A stretch of DNA of 13,832 nt, from contig JBEBGN010000079.1 of assembly GCA_040081395.1 (NCBI GenBank), positions 1-13,832 on the forward strand. Reading direction: 5' to 3'. This DNA comes from UBA2982 sp040081395. Lineage in GTDB: Bacteria > Gemmatimonadota > Gemmatimonadetes > Longimicrobiales > Gaopeijiaceae. This document shows positions 1 through 8,224 of the stretch, piece by piece. The notes below the pieces were generated by a model. It saw nothing but the letters and a program-made list of their open reading frames with translations. It did not search any database and was not told the origin of the DNA. A program made the position numbers and the translations under genes. The first letter of the stretch is position 1; each line of letters begins with the position of its first letter.

Positions 1-61
1 GCCTTCCCCCCGTCGGAACAGTATGTTCGTGAGATAGCCTCACCGTTCGCGGAGGAACGAC

Positions 62-1210
62 ATGCAGGAGCTCTTCAAGGCCGCGGTGGAACGGGGTGCG
101 AGCGACATCCACATCAAGGCCGGCGACTACATGCGGGCGCGGATCCACGGGATCCTGCAGCCGCTCACGCAGCAGAAGCTGACGCCGGATCAGGTGAAGG
201 GGATCGCGCTCCAGCTCATTCCGCATGATGACGATCGGAAGGGCTTCGACAAGATCCTCGACTACGACTGCTCGTGGGGCATCCCGGGGGTCGGTCGCTT
301 CCGCGTCAACATCATGAAGCAGCGCGGCTCGCCGATGATCGTCATGCGCGCGATCCCCATCGAGATCCCGACCGTGGAGGACCTGGGACTCCCCGGGGTC
401 ATCAACAGGATCGCGAACAACGAGCGCGGCCTCATCCTGGTCACGGGCGTGACGGGGTCCGGTAAGAGCTCGACCATGGCCGCGATGATCAACTGGATCA
501 ACAGCAACAAGCACGTCCACATCGTCACGCTCGAGAACCCGATCGAGTTCCTGCACCGGGACAACCAGTCCTCGATCACGCAGCGCGACATCGGCACCGA
601 TACGCCGACCTTCGAGTCGGGACTGCGCGCGGTCCTGCGTCAGGATCCCGACGTCATTCTCATCGGCGAGATGCGCGACAAGGTCACCATCGAGACCGCG
701 CTCAAGGCGGCCGAGACCGGCCACCTCGTCATCTCCACGCTGCACACCAAGAATGCGGTTCAGACCATCTCCCGCATCATCGCCGTCTTCGAGCCGAGCG
801 AGCAGGAGATGATCCGGGTGCGTCTGTCGGAGTCGCTGCAAGCCGTGGTTTCGCAGCGCCTCGTCCAACGCAAGGCCGGCGGCCGCGTGGCAGCGGTCGA
901 GGTGATGCTCATGACCTCCACCATCCGCGACTGCGTGCGCGACGCGGATCGCATGGAGGAGATCACCGACCTCATCGAGGAAGGGAAGGACCACTACGGG
1001 TCACAGACCTTCGACCAGCATCTCACCGAGCTCGTCAAAGCCGGCGCGGTCGCGTTCGACGTGGCGAAGGCGGCAGCGAACAACCCCGCCGACTTCGACC
1101 TGAAGATGAACATGTTCGGCGATCCGAAGGCGCAGCGGGCGGCGACGGCCCAGCGGCCCGGGGGCACGCAGAACCTCGCCGACGAGATGGCGAAGATGAT
1201 GGGGCGCTGA
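62..1210 (+). CDS. PilT/PilU-family type IV pilus retraction ATPase
   Basis: This is a hexameric cytoplasmic motor ATPase of the GspE/PilT secretion superfamily, which drives type IV pilus disassembly and twitching motility. The 382-residue length fits PilT/PilU. Visible parts are an N-terminal PAS-like domain (about residues 1-100), Walker A GVTGSGKSS (129-137), an Asp box written TLENPIEF (156-163, N where D is usual, E158 kept), Walker B DVILIGEMRD (197-206, catalytic E203) and a His box TGHLVISTLHT (219-229). The C-terminal AIRNLIRE motif of classical PilT is replaced by STIRDCVRD around 286-294, so it may be a PilU-like or accessory paralogue; I therefore give no symbol. The ATG has a strong GGAGG (51-55) six bases upstream. 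A TATGTT at 22-27 could be the -10 box, but its -35 would lie outside the window. The aldolase gene follows after 7 bases, suggesting cotranscription. The family call is secure; PilT versus PilU is not. Confidence 0.93.
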   Translation: MQELFKAAVERGASDIHIKAGDYMRARIHGILQPLTQQKLTPDQVKGIALQLIPHDDDRKGFDKILDYDCSWGIPGVGRFRVNIMKQRGSPMIVMRAIPIEIPTVEDLGLPGVINRIANNERGLILVTGVTGSGKSSTMAAMINWINSNKHVHIVTLENPIEFLHRDNQSSITQRDIGTDTPTFESGLRAVLRQDPDVILIGEMRDKVTIETALKAAETGHLVISTLHTKNAVQTISRIIAVFEPSEQEMIRVRLSESLQAVVSQRLVQRKAGGRVAAVEVMLMTSTIRDCVRDADRMEEITDLIEEGKDHYGSQTFDQHLTELVKAGAVAFDVAKAAANNPADFDLKMNMFGDPKAQRAATAQRPGGTQNLADEMAKMMGR

Positions 1211-1217
1211 TCGGCGG

Positions 1218-2144
1218 ATGGGTGGGGGCGCTCCGCGCGTCGACCTGAGGGGGACCTTCCTCCCGGTCACCACTCCGTTCGATCCGGTCACCGGCGACGT
1301 CGACGTCGTCGCCTTCCGCGCCAACCTCCGCCATTGGTTCCAGCACCCGATCGCGGGGGTGCTGATCGGCGGGACCAACGGGGAAGGGGTCCTGCTCGAC
1401 GACCGAGAGCGCGTCCTGCTGGTCGAGGCCGCAGCCGGGTTCATGCCGGCGCACACCTGCCTATTGGCCGAGTGCGGGGCGGAAAGCACGCGCCTGGCGA
1501 TCCGCAGGGTACACACCGCGGCGGACGCGGGCGCGGACGTCGCGTTGGTGAGCCCGCCGGCCTTCTTCAAGGCCGCCATGACCCCGCAGGCCCTCGCCCG
1601 TCACTACGCGACGATCGCCGACGCAGCGCCGATCCCGGTGGTGGTTTACCAGGTGCCGCTGCGCATGAGCACGGTCGACCTGCCCACCGGGCTAGTGGCC
1701 GAGCTGTCGCGTCACGGCAACATCGCGGGCGTGAAGGACTCGCGCGGCAAGCTCGACGTGCTCGGCGAGCTGGTCGAGCAGTGCGTGCCGGGCTTCCAGG
1801 TCCTGATCGGGAACGGCGCGCTCCTGTACGCGGCGCTCGAGGTGGGTGCGGTCGGCGGCATCGTCGCGGTGGGCATGCTGGCCACCGCGGCCGCGGCCCG
1901 CATCCCGATCGCCTACCGGGAGGGTCGGAAGGTCGAGGCGGGTCGCATGCAGGAGCGCATCGCCCCCGTCCATGAGCAGATCGTCTCGGAGATGGGGATC
2001 CCGGGTGTGAAGGCCGCGCTCGATGTCCTCGGCCTGCACGGAGGCGCTCCGAGACCCCCTCTGTCACCCGCATCTGCCGAGCGGGTGGAGGCGATCCGGA
2101 GGATCCTTGGAACCGCGGAACTTCTTGTTCCGGCCAGCGTCTGA
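1218..2144 (+). CDS. DapA-superfamily class I aldolase, 4-hydroxy-2-oxoglutarate aldolase-like
   Basis: This is a TIM-barrel lyase of the dihydrodipicolinate synthase / N-acetylneuraminate lyase family, acting through a Schiff base with a 2-oxo acid in the cytoplasm. The length of 308 residues is typical. The Schiff-base lysine is K173 in GVKDSRG, the catalytic tyrosine is Y144 in YQVP, and the carboxylate-binding loop reads GGTNGEG (51-57). The asparagine in that loop (GTNGE, against GTTGE in true DapA) and the C-terminal GIPGVKAALD...GGAPRPPL stretch resemble human HOGA1-type 4-hydroxy-2-oxoglutarate aldolase more than lysine-pathway DapA, so I leave the symbol empty. Substrate is not proven. 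The ATG at 1218 lies 7 bases after the pilus ATPase stop, with only a weak GGCGG in front, and an operon with that gene is likely although no functional link is evident. Alternatives are 2-keto-3-deoxy-gluconate-type or other 2-oxo-acid aldolases. Confidence 0.87.
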   Translation: MGGGAPRVDLRGTFLPVTTPFDPVTGDVDVVAFRANLRHWFQHPIAGVLIGGTNGEGVLLDDRERVLLVEAAAGFMPAHTCLLAECGAESTRLAIRRVHTAADAGADVALVSPPAFFKAAMTPQALARHYATIADAAPIPVVVYQVPLRMSTVDLPTGLVAELSRHGNIAGVKDSRGKLDVLGELVEQCVPGFQVLIGNGALLYAALEVGAVGGIVAVGMLATAAAARIPIAYREGRKVEAGRMQERIAPVHEQIVSEMGIPGVKAALDVLGLHGGAPRPPLSPASAERVEAIRRILGTAELLVPASV

Positions 2145-2193
2145 CGCGCACTCGTCCTCGCCCCTATCGCCGACCCCCACCCCTCGGTCGTCC

Positions 2194-4803
2194 ATGACAC
2201 CACACCGTCCGCGCTGGCCCCTCGCGCTACCGCTAGCCCTGCTCGCACTCCTCCCAGCGCTCGTCGCGGCGCAGACCGCCATCACGCCGGGGCGCGCGGT
2301 CACCGCGCAACTCGCCGCGAGCGATCCCACGCTTTCCGACGGCTCGCACTACCACCTCTACCAGTACCGCGGACGGGCCGGTGAACAGATCCAGATCACC
2401 ATGCGGTCCGATGCCTTCGACACGTACCTCGCGGGCGGGGTCATGCAGAGCGGCAACCTCGACGCGGCCGATACGGACGACGACAGTGCAGGAGGTACCG
2501 ACTCCCAACTGACCGTCACTGTGGGTGCCTCGGGTACCTACGTGATCCGTGCGAATTCCCTGCGGGCCGCGCAGACGGGAGAGTACACGCTGCTGGTGGA
2601 GGTCGTGGGTGCCTCGACCGCCTCCTCGGCCGCGGTGCAGGTTGCGGGCGGGCAGATCGCGGCGGGCCAGACCGTGAACGGCCGGCTCGACACCAGCGAC
2701 CCGACCCTTGGCGACGGGTCGCGCTACGACGTGTACACGTACCGTGGCCGGCCCGGTGAGCAGATCACCGTCGTGCTGCGGTCGTCCGACTTCGACGCGT
2801 ACCTGGCGGGGGGCACGCCGCAGGGCGCGAACATCGAAGCGGAGGAGACCAACGACGACGGCGCCGGTGGCACCGACGCCATGATCTCGGCGACGGTCCC
2901 GGCGAGCGGTATCTACGGCATCCGTGCCAACTCGTACTCCGCCAGTGGCAGTGGCGCGTATACGCTCACCGTCGAAGTCGCGGGGGCGGTTGCGGCGGGC
3001 GGGGCGCGCACCGTCGCCGTCGGCCAGACAGTCGCCAGCCGCCTCCAGTCCTCGACGCCGACGCTCGGCGACGGCTCCCACTTCGAGACCTATTACCTCG
3101 ACGCTCGGGCCGGCGACCGCATCTTCGTCACCATGACCTCGAGCGACTTCGACGCGTACCTGCGGTGGGGGCGGGAGCAGGCCGGGCGCTTCGAGTCGAT
3201 CTCGTTCGATGACGATGGCGGGGGCGGCACGAACGCCCGTCTCGAAGTCACGATCGACGCGGCCGGACGCTACGCCATCCAGGCCAATTCCTTCGGAGCG
3301 GACGCCACGGGCGCCTACTCGCTCTCCGTCGAGTCTGCGACCGGGGGCACAGGTGGGCTTCCCGCCGTGGCGCTCGGGCAGTCGGTGTCGGGTCGGCTCG
3401 ATGCCTCAGACCCGATGCTCGGCGACAACTCGCACTACGAGGTCTTCGCCTACCAGGGGCGCGCGGGGGAGCAGGTTCTGGTGACCATGAGATCGGGTGA
3501 CTTCGATGCCTATCTCGCGGTCGGCCGTCTGGTCGGCGGGAGCTTCGAGTCCACCGAGACCAACGACGACGGCGGCGGGGGCACCGATTCGCAGATCCTC
3601 GCCACGCTCCCCGCGGACGGCGTGCTCGCCATCCGCGCCAACTCACTGCGTGCAGGGCAGACTGGCGCCTTCACTGTGAGCGTCGCATCGGCCTCGGCCG
3701 GGCGCACGACCACACCCCCGAACGTGCCAGCCGGTACCCGCGTCGTGTCCGCCGGGCAGAGCGTGAGCGGTGCGCTCCGTGCGTCCGACCCCATGATGGC
3801 GGACAGCTCCTTCTACAACGACTACGTCTACTCGGGGGCGCCCGGTGATCGCGTCCGGGTCACGCTCACGTCGGGCGAGTTCGACGCGTTCCTACAGTGG
3901 GGGCGCGTCCAGGGCGATCGCTTCACCTCCGACGCGCACGACGACGATGGTGCTGGCGGAACGAACGCTGCGGTCGAGGCTGTCGTAGATGGGACCGGCA
4001 CCTACGCCATCCGCGTGAACAGCTTCGGTGCTGGGGAAACCGGTGCTTACACGCTTGCGGTGGAGCGCCTGACCGGGCCGGCTCCTACGCCCGCGAGCGC
4101 TCCGGTCTCGGGCTCGGCCGGGAAGTGGCACTTCGCGTATGTCGACTCGCCCAACCCCGAGTATCGCCCGCTGAGCCAACTCGCCAAGCAGTGGGGGGTG
4201 CTCGAGCAGATCGCCTCGGACATGGCGGCGCGCTTCCTGCTCCCGCGCGACATCGATCTGGCCTTCGACGAGTGCGGCATGATCAACGCGTTCTACGATC
4301 CGAACGCGACCAGCATCACCTTCTGCTACGAGCTGCTCTCTTTGCTCCAGGAGGTGTTCGTTCCGGACGGCAACTGGACGCAGGAGGCCCAGGATCAGGT
4401 GTCGGGGGCGATCTGGTTCATCATGATGCACGAGGTGGGGCACGCGCTCGTCGACGTACTCGACCTCCCGATCACGGGACGCGAGGAGGACGTCGCGGAC
4501 CAGCTCGCGGTGGTGACGCTCATGGAAGCGGGGGACAAGGGTGCGAACGCGGCGTACGCCGGGACGCTCGCCATCCAGCCCTCCACCACGGCGTTCGAGC
4601 AGTACGAGTTCGCGGACGAGCACTCGCTAGGCCCGGTCCGCCTCTTCAACGTGCTATGCTGGATCTACGGGTCCGACCCGACCAAGTACGAACCCATCGT
4701 GACCGACGGGCACCTGCCCGAGGAGCGCGCGGTCCGCTGCCCTTCCGAGTGGGACCGCATGTCCAAGTCGTGGCAGCGGATCCTCCAGCCGCACACGCCT
4801 TAG
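2194..4803 (+). CDS. Secreted five-PPC-repeat protein with C-terminal DUF4344 metallopeptidase domain
   Basis: This is an exported protein of 869 residues. The start is ATG 2194, because a basic N-terminus and hydrophobic stretch (LALPLALLALLPALVAA) follow it at once as a Sec signal peptide; the frame stays open to 2023, but that extension overlaps the aldolase gene and has no export logic. Five PPC-like beta domains begin near residues 30, 155, 274, 392 and 518, each with an F-D-x-[YF]-L core and an Asp/Gly-rich DD(D/G)-x-GGT[DN] turn. After a linker, the C-terminal third (about 640-869) carries HEVGH (H746, E747, H750) followed by GREEDVADQ (762-770), the pattern of the DUF4344 putative metallopeptidases, plus four cysteines in ECG, FCY, LCW and RCP that may form disulfides. 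Zinc binding and proteolysis are inferred from the motif; the substrate is unknown. No Shine-Dalgarno site is seen. A weak promoter-like pair CTGACG-18-TATCGC lies at 2141-2170. Confidence 0.85.
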   Translation: MTPHRPRWPLALPLALLALLPALVAAQTAITPGRAVTAQLAASDPTLSDGSHYHLYQYRGRAGEQIQITMRSDAFDTYLAGGVMQSGNLDAADTDDDSAGGTDSQLTVTVGASGTYVIRANSLRAAQTGEYTLLVEVVGASTASSAAVQVAGGQIAAGQTVNGRLDTSDPTLGDGSRYDVYTYRGRPGEQITVVLRSSDFDAYLAGGTPQGANIEAEETNDDGAGGTDAMISATVPASGIYGIRANSYSASGSGAYTLTVEVAGAVAAGGARTVAVGQTVASRLQSSTPTLGDGSHFETYYLDARAGDRIFVTMTSSDFDAYLRWGREQAGRFESISFDDDGGGGTNARLEVTIDAAGRYAIQANSFGADATGAYSLSVESATGGTGGLPAVALGQSVSGRLDASDPMLGDNSHYEVFAYQGRAGEQVLVTMRSGDFDAYLAVGRLVGGSFESTETNDDGGGGTDSQILATLPADGVLAIRANSLRAGQTGAFTVSVASASAGRTTTPPNVPAGTRVVSAGQSVSGALRASDPMMADSSFYNDYVYSGAPGDRVRVTLTSGEFDAFLQWGRVQGDRFTSDAHDDDGAGGTNAAVEAVVDGTGTYAIRVNSFGAGETGAYTLAVERLTGPAPTPASAPVSGSAGKWHFAYVDSPNPEYRPLSQLAKQWGVLEQIASDMAARFLLPRDIDLAFDECGMINAFYDPNATSITFCYELLSLLQEVFVPDGNWTQEAQDQVSGAIWFIMMHEVGHALVDVLDLPITGREEDVADQLAVVTLMEAGDKGANAAYAGTLAIQPSTTAFEQYEFADEHSLGPVRLFNVLCWIYGSDPTKYEPIVTDGHLPEERAVRCPSEWDRMSKSWQRILQPHTP
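2281..4077 (+). repeat. Five tandem PPC-like domain repeats inside the metallopeptidase gene
   Basis: Five coding repeats of about 355-380 bases start near 2281, 2656, 3013, 3367 and 3745. Each encodes a GQ/GR-x-V entry, a [DS]P[TM]L-x-D-x-S[HRF] strand, the F-D-[AT]-[YF]-L core, an acidic glycine-rich turn and an exit strand ending TG-A-Y/F-T/S. Repeats 1, 2 and 4 read YLAGG/YLAVG with a GGTD turn, while repeats 3 and 5 read L-x-WGR-x-Q with a GGTN turn and end NSFGA-x-x-TGAY, so two subtypes are ordered A-A-B-A-B. Confidence 0.85.
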
Positions 4804-4810
4804 TGGGCCG

Positions 4811-4838
4811 TTGACGGCCCTCGCTGGCCGTGTAGCTT
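4811..4838 (+). promoter_or_regulatory. Candidate sigma-70-type promoter for purA
   Basis: TTGACG (4811-4816) is separated by 16 bases from TAGCTT (4833-4838). The same TAGCTT hexamer, preceded by CTGGCC, occurs in front of ffh. If used, transcription would begin near 4845 and pass through the terminator at 4861-4903 before reaching purA. The call rests on pattern matching only. Confidence 0.4.
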
Positions 4839-4860
4839 CCCCCAAAGGATACGTCAGCCA

Positions 4861-4903
4861 ACGGGCCCATCCCCCAAGCGGGGGTGGGCCCGTCTGCTTT
4901 TTT
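4861..4903 (+). terminator. Strong intrinsic terminator upstream of purA
   Basis: ACGGGCCCA plus TCCCC pairs with GGGGG plus TGGGCCCGT, forming a 14-bp stem with one T-G wobble (4861-4874 with 4880-4893) and a CAAGC loop. A run of six T follows at 4898-4903. It ends transcription from the metallopeptidase gene. Because the candidate purA promoter lies before it, it could also act as an attenuator in the purA leader. Confidence 0.85.
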
Positions 4904-4932
4904 ATGTCTGGGACTGAAGGGGGTAGGATCCG

Positions 4933-6222
<1,290 letters not shown>

Positions 6223-6231
6223 GCGCTCGGC

Positions 6232-6248
6232 CGGCTGACGGTCAGCCG
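6232..6248. repeat. Perfect inverted repeat between convergent genes, possible weak bidirectional terminator
   Basis: CGGCTGAC and GTCAGCCG flank a single G, giving a realistic 6-bp hairpin with a 5-base loop. It sits just after the purA stop and overlaps the stop codon of the minus-strand membrane protein gene, where a shared terminator would be expected. There is no T-run on either strand, so intrinsic termination is uncertain. Confidence 0.35.
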
Positions 6249-6655
6249 ACCATTCTGGCGATCGTCCACCCCACCAGCGCGATCATCATGATCAGGGTGG
6301 GGAAGAGCGCGAGCCCGACCGAAAAGGTGAGCCCCATCCGGTAGAGCGAGGGGCCCATGGGGAGCACCGTGCGTCCCCAGACCTTGTCGATCAGGACCTC
6401 GAGTGTCGGCCCGAGCAGGTACATGAAGTTGGCCCCTAGGCCGAACAGGACTACGAAGGGCCAGGGGACGAGGTGGGGGGTGCCCTTCAGTATGCTGTCC
6501 ACCACGGACATCACGACGAAAGACACGCTTCCGGCTGCCCCCACCGCCACGTTGTAGAAGAACCGCCGCCCTTCCCACCATTTGATGATCGCGCCCGTGG
6601 ACCGGCGCGCGGGCTCGGGGAAGAGGAATTCGGTGAGGGAGTGCATGGGTACCAT
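6242..6655 (-). CDS. Small integral membrane protein of unknown function
   Basis: I do not recognise the function. From ATG 6655 the product is 137 residues (134 if the ATG at 6646 is used). After a short cytoplasmic-looking N-terminus comes AIIKWWEGRRFFYN, leading into a hydrophobic segment (VAVGAAGSVSFVVM), a second (WPFVVLFGLGANFMYLLG) and a long third near the C-terminus (LTFSVGLALFPTLIMMIALVGW), so three or four membrane spans are likely. The W-W-E-x-R-R-x-x-Y-N stretch followed by a glycine-rich helix looks like a conserved signature. The frame stays open to a GTG at 6733, but that would translate the AT-rich palindromic pocket at 6679-6694, which looks like promoter DNA, so I prefer an internal ATG. 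Neither ATG has a clear Shine-Dalgarno site. The gene converges with purA and diverges from ffh. Confidence 0.65.
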   Translation of the reverse strand: MVPMHSLTEFLFPEPARRSTGAIIKWWEGRRFFYNVAVGAAGSVSFVVMSVVDSILKGTPHLVPWPFVVLFGLGANFMYLLGPTLEVLIDKVWGRTVLPMGPSLYRMGLTFSVGLALFPTLIMMIALVGWTIARMVG

Positions 6656-6678
6656 GATGCGTGAGCCGGGGCTGTCTG

Positions 6679-6690
6679 TAAAGTACTTTA
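6679..6690. promoter_or_regulatory. Perfect 12-bp palindrome TAAAGTACTTTA in an AT-rich promoter pocket
   Basis: This perfect palindrome ends 24 bases before ATG 6655 of the minus-strand gene, in a small AT-rich island within GC-rich DNA. It overlaps TATAAA-like sequence on the minus strand and an exact TATAAT (6689-6694) on the plus strand. It may be a regulator binding site, a -10 region, or both. The TATAAT has no matching -35 box at the usual distance on the plus strand. Confidence 0.45.
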
Positions 6691-6728
6691 TAATGAAAAG
6701 CGCAGGCCAAAGGTCAGCTTTTGGGACC

Positions 6729-6758
6729 TTCACCCCGACGCCCCGGCTGGCCTAGCTT
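6729..6758 (+). promoter_or_regulatory. Candidate promoter for ffh
   Basis: TTCACC (6729-6734), 18 bases, then TAGCTT (6753-6758), which ends 42 bases before the ffh start. The -10 hexamer and the CTGGCC before it match the element in front of purA, which strengthens both. No experimental support is available from sequence alone. Confidence 0.4.
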
Positions 6759-6800
6759 TTCGGGCCTTTCATTCGAAGTGGCGCATCGCCCGGAGGGTCC

Positions 6801-8144
6801 TTGTTCGACGAGTTGGGGAGTAGGCTCGACGCCGCGCTGAAGAAGCTCCGCGAACGCGGAGTGCTGACGGAGCCCATGGTGAAGGACGGGCTCCGTGAGG
6901 TGCGTCGCGTCCTGCTCGAAGCCGACGTCAACTTCCAGGTCACGCGCGACTTCCTCGAGCGCGTGCAGCAGCGCGCGCTGGGCGAGGCGGTGCTGAAGGC
7001 GGTCTCGCCCGGTCAGCAGATCGTGAAGATCGTGCACGACGAGCTCGCGCACCTGTTCGGCGAGGGTCGTCCGACGCTGTCGCTGCATGGGCGCGGCACC
7101 AACGTCGTGCTGATGGTGGGCCTCCAGGGGTCCGGCAAGACCACCACCGCGGCCAAGCTTGCGCGTCGCATGGCCAAGAGCGGCGGCAAGCCCATGCTCG
7201 CTGCGTGCGACCTCCAGCGTCCCGCCGCCATCGAGCAGCTCCGCACCTTGGGCGCACAAATCGGTGTTCCGGTCGTGGCGGGGGAGTTCGGTGGCGACCC
7301 GGTCGCCGCGGCCCTCCGCGCGCGGGAGCAGGCGGAAGCGGGGGGGCACAACGTGCTCATCGTGGACACCGCGGGCCGGCTCCAGATCGACGACCGCCTC
7401 ATGGAGGAGCTCAGCAGCATCAAGTCCGCCGTGAGCCCGGCGGAGATCCTGTTCGTCGCGGATGCCATGACGGGCCAGGAAGCCGTGACCATCGCCCAGG
7501 GCTTCGACGGGGCGCTCGGCATCACCGGCGTGATCATGACGAAGATGGATGGCGACGCACGCGGCGGTGCCGCGCTCTCCATCCGCGGCGTGACCGGAAA
7601 GCCCATCAAGTTCGTCGGCGTGGGCGAGGGCGTGGATGATCTCGAGGCGGCCGACCCGGAGCGCCTCGCCGGGCGCATCCTCCAGATGGGCGACGTGGTC
7701 GGGCTGGTGGAGCGCGCGCAGGGCGCGATGGACCAGGCCGAGCAGGAGAAGCTCGAAGCCAAGCTGATGGGGAAGGGGGGGCGATTCACGCTCGAGGACT
7801 TCCTGGTCGCGATGCGTCAGGTGCAGCGCATGGGCCCGCTCGAGCAACTGCTCAAGATGATTCCGGGTGCCGGGCGCATGAAGATTCCGACCGCGAGCCT
7901 CGATCCCAAGCGCTTCAAGCACGTGGAGGCCATCATCCTGTCGATGACTCCGGAGGAGCGTACCAAGCCCACCCTCCTGAATGCCTCCCGAAAGGTCCGC
8001 ATCGCCAAGGGGAGTGGCCGCCCCGTCGCCGAGGTGAACCGCCTCCTGAAGCAGTTCGACGAGATGCAGGGGTTCATGAAGCAGATGCGGGGGATGATGG
8101 GTGGCATGAAGGGCGGCCTGAAGGGGCTCCCCTTCGGCCGGTAG
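6801..8144 (+). CDS. ffh: Signal recognition particle GTPase Ffh (SRP54)
   Basis: Ffh binds the signal sequences of nascent membrane and secreted proteins together with 4.5S RNA and docks with FtsY at the membrane. The 447 residues show all three parts: the N domain helical bundle (about 1-95), the G domain with GLQGSGKTTT (108-117), DLQRPAA (137-143), DTAGR (189-193), TKMD (247-250), DARGG (252-256) and GVGE (273-276), and a methionine-rich M domain (about 300-447) ending in an M/G/K-rich tail. The start is TTG 6801: the protein then begins FDELGSRLD as Ffh proteins do, and CGGAGGG (6791-6797) stands just in front, although at short spacing. Its own promoter is likely at 6729-6758. It heads the translation cluster but rpsP seems to have a separate promoter. 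Confidence 0.97.
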   Translation: MFDELGSRLDAALKKLRERGVLTEPMVKDGLREVRRVLLEADVNFQVTRDFLERVQQRALGEAVLKAVSPGQQIVKIVHDELAHLFGEGRPTLSLHGRGTNVVLMVGLQGSGKTTTAAKLARRMAKSGGKPMLAACDLQRPAAIEQLRTLGAQIGVPVVAGEFGGDPVAAALRAREQAEAGGHNVLIVDTAGRLQIDDRLMEELSSIKSAVSPAEILFVADAMTGQEAVTIAQGFDGALGITGVIMTKMDGDARGGAALSIRGVTGKPIKFVGVGEGVDDLEAADPERLAGRILQMGDVVGLVERAQGAMDQAEQEKLEAKLMGKGGRFTLEDFLVAMRQVQRMGPLEQLLKMIPGAGRMKIPTASLDPKRFKHVEAIILSMTPEERTKPTLLNASRKVRIAKGSGRPVAEVNRLLKQFDEMQGFMKQMRGMMGGMKGGLKGLPFGR

Positions 8145-8147
8145 GCC

Positions 8148-8176
8148 GTGACAGGCAGGGCCCCCCCTGATATCCT
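8148..8176 (+). promoter_or_regulatory. Candidate promoter for the rpsP-rimM-trmD operon
   Basis: GTGACA (8148-8153) and TATCCT (8171-8176) are spaced by exactly 17 bases, starting 3 bases after the ffh stop and ending 48 bases before the rpsP ATG. This would allow ribosomal genes to be expressed independently of ffh. Confidence 0.42.
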
Positions 8177-8224
8177 TTCCGTCTCCCTATCGATTCATGC
8201 TGTACTTCGTGGATGTAGCAGCGA

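Noticed and set aside
2023..2193. N-terminal extension of the metallopeptidase into the aldolase gene.
   Set aside because: The signal peptide begins at ATG 2194. The extension would overlap the aldolase by 122 bases and put about 57 residues before the export signal.
3897..4814. A 305-residue plus-strand open frame within the metallopeptidase gene.
   Set aside because: It is an arginine-rich out-of-frame translation of the domain carrying HEVGH.
6689..6694. Exact TATAAT on the plus strand as the ffh promoter.
   Set aside because: There is no -35-like hexamer 15-19 bases upstream (the DNA there is CCGGGG), and the pair at 6729-6758 is better placed. It is kept only as part of the palindromic pocket.
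6714..7922. A 402-residue minus-strand open frame across ffh.
   Set aside because: It is antisense to a complete ffh and has the same low-information composition; it is a shadow frame.
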